Notes: a model not told the origin generated them from the sequence alone. 5,597 nt of DNA from Thermoplasmata archaeon (GCA_020343715.1 CP070808.1:1529535-1535131), one strand, 5' to 3'; counted from the stretch's first letter, positions 1 to 4,899 are shown. Program-made: numbers and translations.

Positions 1-571
1 CGTCGAAGGTCTTGAGCAGCAGGTCCCGCTCGGCCTCGGAGGCCTTGATGGTCTCGTGGGGGAGGGGGACGTCCCGGTGGAGCTCGTACAAAAGGACGGC
101 CACGGCGTGGGAGAGGTTCATGACGGGGTAGTCCGGCGAGGTTGGGATGGTGACGACCACGTCGCAGGCCGACAGCTCCTCGGTGTACAGGCCGTAGTCC
201 TCCCTGCCGAAGACCAGGCCCACGGTGCCCTCCATGGGTGCCAGTCGCTCCGCCAGCTGGGCGGGCGTGAGGGCGTTGCGTACGTGGCGCTTGTCGTTGA
301 TGTTGACGATGCCCGAGGTGGCAACCGTGAAGTCCAGACCCTCCAGCGCTGACCCGAAGTCGTCGAAGGTCTTGGCAGCCTCGAGGATGGGGGCGGCGTG
401 GAGCGCCCGCTTGTAGGCGTCCTCATCAAGAGGGACCCCTGCCACAATGCGCAGGCGGAAGAGGCCGAAGTTGGCCATGGCCCTGGCGACAGCGCCCACG
501 TTGCCCGGGGTCTTCGGCTCTGCCAGGACGACGACCAGGTCGGGTCCCCTCTGCTCCTCGGATGCGTCCAT
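1..571 (-). CDS. trmJ: TrmJ-family tRNA 2'-O-methyltransferase (SpoU/SPOUT), 3' end cut by window edge
   Basis: A continuous frame of 190 codons reads from an ATG at 571-569 off the left edge without a stop, so the C-terminus is missing. The protein begins MDASEEQRGPDLVVVLAEP and shows the SpoU-class signatures in order. Motif 1 is EPKTPGNVGAVARAM (residues 18-32), with the conserved Asn24 and Arg30. Motif 2 is GREDYGL (122-128). Motif 3 is IPTSPDYPVMNLSHAVAVLL (142-161), which builds the knotted SAM pocket. This pattern is typical of TrmJ, which methylates the ribose of tRNA nucleotide 32; the archaeal enzyme studied in Sulfolobus acts on C32. No in-frame ATG or GTG lies between this start and the tRNA gene. 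No Shine-Dalgarno precedes it, but a TATA-like element about 29 bases upstream suggests a leaderless mRNA. It is divergent from tRNA-Leu. Other SpoU methyltransferases remain possible, but the long motif 3 favours TrmJ. Confidence 0.9.
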   Translation of the reverse strand, partial: MDASEEQRGPDLVVVLAEPKTPGNVGAVARAMANFGLFRLRIVAGVPLDEDAYKRALHAAPILEAAKTFDDFGSALEGLDFTVATSGIVNINDKRHVRNALTPAQLAERLAPMEGTVGLVFGREDYGLYTEELSACDVVVTIPTSPDYPVMNLSHAVAVLLYELHRDVPLPHETIKASEAERDLLLKTFD

Positions 572-593
572 CGGCGGTCCCCATGGCGGAGGT

Positions 594-610
594 CTCGGAA
601 AAGCCTTTTC
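594..610 (-). promoter_or_regulatory. Candidate BRE/TATA promoter of the trmJ-like gene
   Basis: On the minus strand this reads GAAAAGGCTTTTCCGAG, with a purine-rich BRE-like part followed by CTTTTCC. The TATA-like core centres near 600, about 29 bases before the ATG at 571. Transcription would therefore start at or a few bases before the start codon, which agrees with the absence of a Shine-Dalgarno site. It mirrors the tRNA promoter across a short spacer. Confidence 0.5.
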
Positions 611-620
611 ATGCAAGGGC

Positions 621-635
621 GGAAAGGCTTATGAC
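621..635 (+). promoter_or_regulatory. Candidate BRE/TATA promoter of tRNA-Leu
   Basis: The plus strand reads GGAAAGGCTTATGAC, a BRE-like purine stretch followed by the TATA-like CTTATGA. Its centre (about 631) is 33 bases before the mature tRNA 5' end at 664. With initiation about 26 bases downstream of the TATA centre, this leaves a short 5' leader for RNase P to remove. Confidence 0.55.
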
Positions 636-663
636 CCCCTGGCCCCCTTCATGGCGGGCAGAT

Positions 664-751
664 GCGAGGGTAGCCAAGCCTGGTCAACGGCGCGGGACTC
701 AAGATCCCGTCCTTTAGTGGTTCGGGCGTTCGAATCGCCTCCCTCGCACCA
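664..751 (+). tRNA. trnL: tRNA-Leu (anticodon CAA), CCA encoded
   Basis: All four arms fold by hand. The acceptor stem pairs GCGAGGG (664-670) with CCCTCGC (741-747). The D stem pairs GCC (673-675) with GGC (689-691). The anticodon stem pairs CGGGA (693-697) with TCCCG (705-709) around loop CTCAAGA, giving anticodon CAA at 700-702, which reads UUG leucine codons. The T stem pairs GGGCG (724-728) with CGCCT (736-740) around TTCGAAT, with one G-U pair. The long variable region 710-723 makes it a class II tRNA, as expected for Leu. Discriminator A is at 748 and a genomic CCA at 749-751. There is no sign of an intron in the anticodon loop. Position 32, the TrmJ target in archaea, is C698. Confidence 0.97.
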
Positions 752-926
752 CACCCCTTCTCTAAGCCGTGGCTGGAGGGTCGATGAAAAAGAAGGAGGA
801 ATGACCCGGGGAAATTGGGTGGTGGGAAACCCGGGCCATCCTGACCTACATGAGAGTGAGACTAGCACTCCCCCCTCCTTAAAAACAGATTTCCCTGAGA
901 TGTTCAGATTCGGCCACCTGCCCCGG
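752..926. other. Intergenic spacer between tRNA-Leu and the cupin gene; no supported gene
   Basis: I find no gene I would defend here. It contains a short open frame MKKKEE-stop (784-804) and a purine run AAGGAGG (793-799). The exact complement of that run, CCTCCTT, lies at 874-880 and is followed by AAAAA. Two CCCGGG hexamers (804-809 and 828-833) could also pair. A longer frame beginning at ATG 801 sits directly against the GGAGGA run with no spacer and reads into the cupin gene in another frame, so I do not call it. Confidence 0.5.
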
Positions 927-943
927 AAGGGAATAGCTATATC
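927..943 (+). promoter_or_regulatory. Candidate promoter of the cupin gene
   Basis: A purine-rich BRE-like stretch (AAGGGAA) is followed by the TATA-like AGCTATAT at 935-942. Initiation about 26 bases further on (around 965) would give a leader of roughly 20 bases carrying the purine run GAAAGGGGAC at 974-983, just before the start codon. Confidence 0.55.
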
Positions 944-984
944 AACGTGCCGGTACGTCTTCGGTCAAGAGCAGAAAGGGGACG

Positions 985-1323
985 ATGAGAATGGCAGATT
1001 CCGATGACGACATCAAGGGGAAGGCCCTGGGCCTCTCGGATATGGTGGCCTACCAGGACGGCTCCGTTGTATCACGAACGCTGATCGACAAGCCCACGGG
1101 CACCGTGACCCTGTTCGCCTTCGACGCTGGCCAGGGACTGTCCGAGCACACGGCGCCCTTCGACGCCATGGTCAGCATCGTCGACGGCGAGGCCGAGGTC
1201 ATGGTGGGAGGAGAGCCCCACAAGGTCGGCCACGGTGAGATGATAATCATGCCCGCCAACGTCCCCCACGCGCTGCGGGCCCATCAGCGGTTCAAGATGA
1301 TGCTGGTCATGGTCCGGCAGTGA
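985..1323 (+). CDS. Small single-domain cupin protein
   Basis: A 112-residue protein that is essentially one cupin beta-barrel. Cupin motif 1 is degenerate and of the common E-H-T-A-P-F-D type: Glu54, His55, Pro58, Asp60, ending in DGE (67-69). Motif 2 is GHGEMIIMPANVPHALRA (82-99), with Pro90, Pro94 and His95. These His and acidic residues normally bind one metal ion, but the classic HxH pair of motif 1 is reduced to a single His. The first ATG (985) is used here. A second ATG at 991 (MADSDDD) is equally plausible, because the purine run at 974-983 is better spaced for it. Cupins of this size include sugar-binding, dioxygenase-like and oxidative-stress proteins, and the sequence does not decide among them. 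The gene stands alone on its strand and its stop lies four bases from that of convergent lipoprotein A. Confidence 0.9.
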   Translation: MRMADSDDDIKGKALGLSDMVAYQDGSVVSRTLIDKPTGTVTLFAFDAGQGLSEHTAPFDAMVSIVDGEAEVMVGGEPHKVGHGEMIIMPANVPHALRAHQRFKMMLVMVRQ

Positions 1324-1327
1324 GCCG

Positions 1328-2062
1328 TCAAGGCACCTGGAGGACCTGCAGGTCCCCCGTGCCGATGTCCACGGCGATGAGCATGATCAGCTCGGCGGTG
1401 TCGAAGGCCGCGTTCTTGTAGTTGCCCTGAATCTCGGTGAAACCGGGGGCTATAACCGTGCCCACCCCCTGGACCACGGAGATCTGGACCCCCATGTCGG
1501 AGGGGACGATGAGCTTCACGTTCCCCGTGCCCGTCCCCGCCCGGGCCACCAGGTGGTCGAACCACCTCCCCGACAGGTCCATGTCCACGTCCCCCGCGCC
1601 AGTGGACACCGAAAGGGACACCAGGTCTAGACCGGTAGCCCTGACGTTCACGTTGCCCGCGCCCACCTGGGCGCTCATTGCCATGGGCACCATGTTCCCG
1701 AACACCAGGTCCCACTCGTTCTGGGTCTCGCCCTCCACCTCGATGCCCTGCTTGGGCTGGGTGACGGTGAGGTTCCATAGGTCAGCCTGCTCCACGTAGG
1801 TGAAGCGGGGCTTCCACTGGTCCACATTGTACCTGAAAGTGGCCTCCATCAGCTTGACGGACCCTGGCCGGACCTGGAGCTGCCCCCTGCCCATGTCCAG
1901 GTTGACCTCAACCGCCTCGGCGGGTCCCACCTCGACGAAGGTGTCGTAGGTCTCCAGGTCACCGGTCCGGACCACCTCCTCGGACCCGAGACAGCCCGAC
2001 AGCACCAGGGCTACCGTCAAGATCGTCATCAGCAGGGTCCTGGTGGGTACGGAGACGCGCAA
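1328..2062 (-). CDS. Toast-rack (DUF2154-type) lipoprotein A, TTG start
   Basis: A secreted lipid-anchored protein of 244 residues if it starts at TTG (2062-2060). That start gives a proper signal peptide: Arg2 and Arg8, a hydrophobic core (10-21) and the lipobox LSGC with Cys24. The first ATG, 11 codons later, would leave MTILTVALVLSGC with no positive charge. A longer frame reaches 2194 but its extra residues lie across the TATA box. The Shine-Dalgarno GAGGT (2073-2069) sits six bases before the TTG. The mature part has the toast-rack pattern: a beta-rich N-terminal half with KLMEATF, WNLTVTQP and NEWDLVF, then repeated G-x-G turns (134-136, 155-157, 176-180, 199-201, 234-236) about 21 residues apart, each followed by alternating hydrophobic strands. 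It is a paralogue of lipoprotein B. Function is unknown; it probably acts outside the cell membrane as an adhesion, sensing or scaffold protein. Confidence 0.88.
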   Translation of the reverse strand: MRVSVPTRTLLMTILTVALVLSGCLGSEEVVRTGDLETYDTFVEVGPAEAVEVNLDMGRGQLQVRPGSVKLMEATFRYNVDQWKPRFTYVEQADLWNLTVTQPKQGIEVEGETQNEWDLVFGNMVPMAMSAQVGAGNVNVRATGLDLVSLSVSTGAGDVDMDLSGRWFDHLVARAGTGTGNVKLIVPSDMGVQISVVQGVGTVIAPGFTEIQGNYKNAAFDTAELIMLIAVDIGTGDLQVLQVP

Positions 2063-2068
2063 GGGTCG

Positions 2069-2073
2069 ACCTC
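2069..2073 (-). promoter_or_regulatory. Shine-Dalgarno site that decides the TTG start of lipoprotein A
   Basis: The minus strand reads GAGGT followed by six bases and then TTG at 2062. No comparable site precedes the ATG at 2029, whose upstream bases encode the arginine-containing signal peptide. Together with the charge pattern this favours TTG initiation. Confidence 0.6.
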
Positions 2074-2095
2074 TGTGGCGGATGGCTCCCCGCGG

Positions 2096-2110
2096 GAGAT
2101 AAAGGTTCCC
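2096..2110 (-). promoter_or_regulatory. Candidate promoter of lipoprotein A
   Basis: The minus strand reads GGGAACCTTTATCTC, with the TATA-like CTTTATCTC centred near 2100. Predicted initiation is about 2074, at the base of the GAGGT Shine-Dalgarno, giving a very short leader. It lies in the 80-base gap after the SRPBCC stop, so lipoprotein A can be transcribed independently. The element overlaps a small dyad, CTCCC-CGC-GGGAG (2086-2098). Confidence 0.55.
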
Positions 2111-2142
2111 TTCCCGTTGGCCGGCTCCCGACCAGTGGTCCC

Positions 2143-2538
2143 TCAATGCTGTCCCAGGTAGGCCCTCAGGGGCTCCCAGTAGTGGCGGTGCCACCCCTCG
2201 GCGATCTCCCTCTCCATGGTGGCGGGGACGCCGGAGTGGACCATGCGGAGGAGCGTGCCGTGCTCCGTGGGCTCCATGTTGAGCTCCAGGCGTGAGTCGT
2301 GGCCCTCGGGGAAGTCCGAGGCGTGCCAGGTCTGGACGATCCTCGCCTCGGGGACCAGCTCCTCGATGGTCCCGGTGATGTAGTCCCCGCCGGCACTCAT
2401 CTTGCCTCCCTCGAAGCGTTCAATGTCGGCGGAGTAGCATGTGAACTCGGCGTGCTTGATCGAGTCGATGTAGGCCTCGTAGACCTCCTTGGGCGTTCCT
2501 GGCAGCTCGACCTCCTGCTCGATGGTGACGGTGTCCAT
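2143..2538 (-). CDS. SRPBCC / AHSA1-like ligand-binding domain protein
   Basis: A soluble 131-residue protein with no signal peptide, starting at ATG 2538 (MDTVTIEQEVELPGTP). A start 14 codons further upstream is open but lacks a ribosome site, whereas the purine run GGGGGAGG (2549-2542) lies just before the chosen ATG. The sequence has the full START/SRPBCC order. Strand 1 leads into GTPKEVYEAYID (residues 14-25). The central strands include the GGKMSAGGDYITGTIEEL segment and the VQTWHASDFP segment. Near the C-terminus come strands ending in LLRMVHSGVP, and then a helix with GWHRHYWEPLRAYL that lines the pocket. The closest family is AHSA1 (Hsp90 ATPase activator-like); bacterial and archaeal members mostly have unknown ligands. 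It sits between two paralogous toast-rack lipoprotein genes on the same strand, 78 bases after B and 80 before A. Confidence 0.9.
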   Translation of the reverse strand: MDTVTIEQEVELPGTPKEVYEAYIDSIKHAEFTCYSADIERFEGGKMSAGGDYITGTIEELVPEARIVQTWHASDFPEGHDSRLELNMEPTEHGTLLRMVHSGVPATMEREIAEGWHRHYWEPLRAYLGQH

Positions 2539-2584
2539 GGGCCTCCCCCTGGCAGTTCGTGCTCCGGAACCATGCCCCAAGCTG

Positions 2585-2600
2585 GTGATAACTGTTGTGC
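2585..2600 (-). promoter_or_regulatory. Candidate promoter of the SRPBCC gene
   Basis: The minus strand reads GCACAACAGTTATCAC, with AGTTATCA as the TATA-like core near 2590. Predicted initiation near 2563 would leave a leader of about 25 bases containing the GGGGGAGG ribosome site. The core is weaker than the other TATA boxes here, so read-through from lipoprotein B is also possible. Confidence 0.4.
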
Positions 2601-2616
2601 CACAGGTCTCACGATA

Positions 2617-3360
2617 TCAGATTTCCGTGACGACGATGTTCCCCACGCCAGCGTTGGCCTCGATGGTGATGGTGATTGGTGCGGTCCCGTAGACTCCGTT
2701 GGTGTAGACGTTCCCGCTCTTGGTGAAGCCGTTGGCCGTCACATCACCGACACCCAAGATGGCCGTGAGCTTCACTCCCACGCCCGCGGGCACTCGGATC
2801 TGAACATCGCCAGTCCCCGCCAGCAGCTTCGCCGTCAGGTCCTCCTCCCAGATCCCGGTTAGGTCCAGGTCGAGCTGGCCAGCCCCAACGTTGATGTGCA
2901 GCTTGGTGATGTTGAGACCGCTGGCGGCCACGTCCGCATCGCCGGCGCCCAGGAGAACCGTCAGCTCCTTGGGCACGTCGGTGCCGAGCATGATGTCCCA
3001 CTCGTTCCTGACGTTCCCTTCGACCCTGAGGTCCTGCTCGGGTTGGATTACGGAGAGGTTCCAGACCTGGCCCTCCTCCTTGTACGTGACCGTGGGCCGC
3101 CACCGCTCGATGTTGAAGACGAACTCCGCCTCCATTAGTTTCGTGGCACCCGGCGCAAGCTGGAAGTCGCCCGAGCCCTGCTCCAGGTAGACCTCGACGA
3201 CCGATGCGGAGCCCAGCTCGATGTCCTTGGTCTCAGTTAGGGTATCGCCAGGCTTTACCGGCTCGTCATCGTCGTCATCATCGGAGCTCAAGCATCCCGT
3301 GACCATCATCGTGACCACGACGAGGCACAGCAACCACGTTACCTTCGACTCTCCCACCAT
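2617..3360 (-). CDS. Toast-rack (DUF2154-type) lipoprotein B
   Basis: A 247-residue secreted lipoprotein, paralogous to A. The N-terminus has Lys6, a hydrophobic core (8-20) and lipobox VTGC with Cys23 as the lipidation site. A tether of Ser-Ser followed by six Asp (27-32) and EPVKPGD comes next. The N-terminal toast-rack half carries KLMEAEF, WNLSVIQP and NEWDIMLG. In a hand count without gaps, 28 of 56 residues match protein A across the block from GATKLMEA to WDIMLG. The C-terminal half has G-x-G turns at 62-64, 138-140, 159-161, 182-184, 203-205 and 238-240 with about 21-residue spacing. No clear Shine-Dalgarno precedes the ATG, and a TATA-like element about 34 bases upstream suggests a nearly leaderless mRNA. 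It is the first of three same-strand genes. The role is unknown; it is expected outside the membrane. Confidence 0.9.
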   Translation of the reverse strand: MVGESKVTWLLCLVVVTMMVTGCLSSDDDDDDEPVKPGDTLTETKDIELGSASVVEVYLEQGSGDFQLAPGATKLMEAEFVFNIERWRPTVTYKEEGQVWNLSVIQPEQDLRVEGNVRNEWDIMLGTDVPKELTVLLGAGDADVAASGLNITKLHINVGAGQLDLDLTGIWEEDLTAKLLAGTGDVQIRVPAGVGVKLTAILGVGDVTANGFTKSGNVYTNGVYGTAPITITIEANAGVGNIVVTEI

Positions 3361-3388
3361 GGTATCCCTGTGGGTGGAAGGCCCTCTG

Positions 3389-3400
3389 GATTACATACAG
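3389..3400 (-). promoter_or_regulatory. Candidate promoter of lipoprotein B
   Basis: The minus strand reads CTGTATGTAATC, a TATA-like element centred about 34 bases before the ATG at 3360. Predicted initiation near 3368 leaves a leader of about eight bases, which fits the lack of a Shine-Dalgarno. It shares the 138-base spacer with the divergent HAD phosphatase promoter. Confidence 0.5.
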
Positions 3401-3455
3401 TTTGTCGTGCGGGAGACGGTCGCTCCATGACCCTTGTCCTGGATGATGGACCCCA

Positions 3456-3470
3456 TCGCGACTTTTAATA
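3456..3470 (+). promoter_or_regulatory. Candidate promoter of the HAD phosphatase gene
   Basis: TCGCGA is followed by the strong TATA-like CTTTTAATA (3462-3470), the most AT-rich segment of this spacer. Its centre is 33 bases before ATG 3499, so the mRNA would have about seven leader bases or fewer. No Shine-Dalgarno is visible. A short hairpin GATGG-ACC-CCATC (3445-3457) sits immediately upstream. Confidence 0.65.
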
Positions 3471-3498
3471 ACCAGAGCGTACGTTCACCAGCGTTCCC

Positions 3499-4152
3499 AT
3501 GGACGTCGCAGTGGTAGTGGACTTCGACGGCACCGTGACCGAGCGGGCGGTGTCGTACATGCTCCTCGAGAGGTACGGCCGTCCAGGATGGCGGGACCTG
3601 GACACCCGGTACGCCGCTGGGGAGCTGTCCGCCAGGGAGGTCATCGCCGCCCAGTTCTCGATGATAGACGCCACCGACGAGCAGATATCGGACTTCGCCC
3701 GGTCCCATGTCAGGATCCGGGAGGGCTTCCCCGAGTTCGTAAGCCACCTTAGGGGCCTGGGATACCCCGTGGCCATCGCCTCCGAGGGTCTGGACATCTA
3801 CATCGACCCCGTCCTGGACGAGAACCTGGTGGACTACGTGAACCTCTTCTACAACGAGGCCACCCGTGACTCAGAGGGACGCCTGGTACCTCACTATCCC
3901 CACGCTGACATGGAATGCGATGACTGCGGCAACTGCAAGTCGGGCCTGGTCAAGGCCCTCCAGGCCGACGGCAACTACGTGGTGTTCATCGGCAATGGCA
4001 GAACGGACGTCTGCCCGGCCCAGATCGCCAACATAGTGTTCGCCCGGGACATGCTGGCCCGGAAGCTGGAGGAGGAGGGCAGGCCCTTCATCCTATTCGA
4101 GGACTTCCACGACATCCTCGAGGCCTGGGACAGCGTCGTCGCCCATGGGTGA
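3499..4152 (+). CDS. MtnX-like HAD-superfamily phosphatase
   Basis: A soluble 217-residue phosphatase of HAD subclass IB. Motif I is DFDGTVT (residues 8-14), with Asp8 as expected nucleophile and Asp10 as general acid/base. Motif II is Ser95 in AIASEG. Motif III is Lys147 in GNCKSGL. Motif IV is IGNGRTD (164-170). A cysteine cluster C140-x2-C143-x2-C146 lies just before Lys147; a similar Cys-rich stretch precedes the motif III lysine in MtnX of Bacillus, and the tail VFARDML...FEDFHDI also resembles MtnX. That enzyme dephosphorylates 2-hydroxy-3-keto-5-methylthiopentenyl-1-phosphate in methionine salvage. A phosphoserine phosphatase-like role is the main alternative. Motif IV has Asn166 where GDxxTD is usual, so the metal site may differ. 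The start follows a TATA box by about 33 bases. No other methionine-salvage gene is in the window. Confidence 0.88.
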   Translation: MDVAVVVDFDGTVTERAVSYMLLERYGRPGWRDLDTRYAAGELSAREVIAAQFSMIDATDEQISDFARSHVRIREGFPEFVSHLRGLGYPVAIASEGLDIYIDPVLDENLVDYVNLFYNEATRDSEGRLVPHYPHADMECDDCGNCKSGLVKALQADGNYVVFIGNGRTDVCPAQIANIVFARDMLARKLEEEGRPFILFEDFHDILEAWDSVVAHG

Positions 4153-4205
4153 AGTTGGGTATAATGGCCCGACCCTTCCGTCTCCTCCTTCACCTTCACT
4201 TTGAC
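4153..4205. other. Short convergent intergenic stretch, pyrimidine-rich
   Basis: Fifty-three bases separate the stops of the HAD phosphatase and the two-TM protein. The plus strand is pyrimidine-rich (CTTCCGTCTCCTCCTTCACC and onwards) without a run of five or more T. It could serve as a weak archaeal termination zone for the plus-strand gene. I see no hairpin. Confidence 0.35.
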
Positions 4206-4841
4206 CTATTCCTCATGGTACCCAGAGGGCTCCACCGATGCCGAAAAGTCGGGGTAGAGGTCGGTAAAATCCGGGATGGTCTCGTAGGTCAGGCGGGTCA
4301 TCCAGGCCAGGAGGGCGACCGCCAGGACGATGAGGCCGAACACGGCCCACGTGGAGACTGACTCCAGTGGGTTCACGACGGAGGAGGTGGTGATCTCCCA
4401 GTCGTAGTTGATACGTGAACCGTTTAGACCAGGGCCCCTCATCCCGTACCAGTTGTGCTCCTCTACCAGCAGGAGCCTTCCCTCGAACTCGTCGGCGGAG
4501 ACCGTCCACTCGATGACACCCGCCCCCGCGACGCCGTGACGAAGCCAAGGACCCGGTGAGAAGGGGATGGCGTCCATGATGTCCCACTCCTCGTCATCGA
4601 CCAGCCAGACGTCGAACTCCTGTTCGGTGAAGTACTCGATGGATATCGTCACGACCTCCGCCCTATCGTCGTACCTGAGAGCACCGGAGGAGACCATGCC
4701 CGGCTCCAACCAGTCGGTATTCATGTTCCGGTAGCTCTCTGGCGCCTGGGTGAGGCCCCACGATAGAAGGGTGAGGAGCGATGCCACGACGCAGACTACC
4801 ACGATGGCCTTGGCAACCTGGTGACGGTAGATCCTAACCAT
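4206..4841 (-). CDS. Unrecognised protein with two membrane segments and an extracytoplasmic domain
   Basis: I do not recognise this family. From ATG 4841 it is 211 residues. A basic N-terminus (MVRIYRHQVAK) leads into a hydrophobic helix at about 12-30. A domain of about 130 residues follows, rich in aromatic and acidic residues and predicted to be beta-strand. A second hydrophobic helix lies at about 165-181, and a charged tail (MTRLTYETIPDF...) follows. With positive charges at both outer ends, the middle domain should face outside. Its strands (VVTISIEYF, FDVWLVDDEEWD, VIEWTVSADEF, GRLLLVEEHNWYG) loosely recall small GOLD-like beta-sandwiches, which is only an impression. A GTG two codons upstream (4847) is an alternative start. 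ATG 4841 is preferred because the TATA box lies about 23 bases before it and no Shine-Dalgarno is seen. It follows ridA on the same strand after 58 bases, with its own promoter. Confidence 0.8.
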   Translation of the reverse strand: MVRIYRHQVAKAIVVVCVVASLLTLLSWGLTQAPESYRNMNTDWLEPGMVSSGALRYDDRAEVVTISIEYFTEQEFDVWLVDDEEWDIMDAIPFSPGPWLRHGVAGAGVIEWTVSADEFEGRLLLVEEHNWYGMRGPGLNGSRINYDWEITTSSVVNPLESVSTWAVFGLIVLAVALLAWMTRLTYETIPDFTDLYPDFSASVEPSGYHEE

Positions 4842-4851
4842 ACCCACATGA

Positions 4852-4877
4852 CCCCGTCGATAATATTGTGGACGGGG
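4852..4877 (-). promoter_or_regulatory. TATA promoter of the two-TM gene bracketed by a perfect 7-bp dyad
   Basis: The TATA-like AATATTAT (minus strand, 4867-4860) lies in the 12-base spacer of an inverted repeat, CCCCGTC at 4852-4858 and GACGGGG at 4871-4877. The TATA centre is about 23 bases before ATG 4841, consistent with a leaderless transcript. A dyad enclosing the TATA box is where a repressor would block TBP, so it may be an operator; no regulator is identified. Confidence 0.5.
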
Positions 4878-4881
4878 ATTG

Positions 4882-4886
4882 AAAAA
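4882..4886 (-). terminator. Possible oligo-T terminator after ridA
   Basis: The minus strand has TTTTT about 14 bases after the ridA stop, just upstream of the next promoter. Archaeal polymerases can stop at short T runs without a hairpin, but five T is weak, so read-through into the two-TM gene is possible. Confidence 0.35.
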
Positions 4887-4899
4887 CCTTTGCCAGGAG

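Noticed and set aside
118..612. 164-codon open frame on the minus strand
   Set aside because: It is an out-of-frame shadow of the TrmJ-like gene, rich in Arg, Ser, Pro and Thr as GC-rich shadows are. The overlapping frame from 571 carries complete SpoU motifs.
828..833. CCCGGG pair (804-809, 828-833) as a tRNA terminator hairpin
   Set aside because: The hexamers are self-complementary, the loop is long and no T run follows, so it is not a convincing archaeal terminator.
629..868. 79-codon minus-strand frame encoding a CEGGDSNARTTKGRDLESRAV-like stretch in two parts
   Set aside because: This is the familiar artefact of translating the antisense strand of a tRNA gene; it spans tRNA-Leu.
801..1007. 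68-codon frame from ATG 801 behind GGAGGA
   Set aside because: The purine run touches the ATG with no spacing, the frame runs into the cupin gene out of frame, and the composition looks random.
1284..1778. 164-codon minus-strand frame rich in Gly, Arg and His
   Set aside because: Shadow of lipoprotein A; the other frame has the lipobox, toast-rack blocks and a Shine-Dalgarno site.
2299..2862. 187-codon plus-strand frame
   Set aside because: Antisense to the SRPBCC gene and the end of lipoprotein B; no family features and no start signals.
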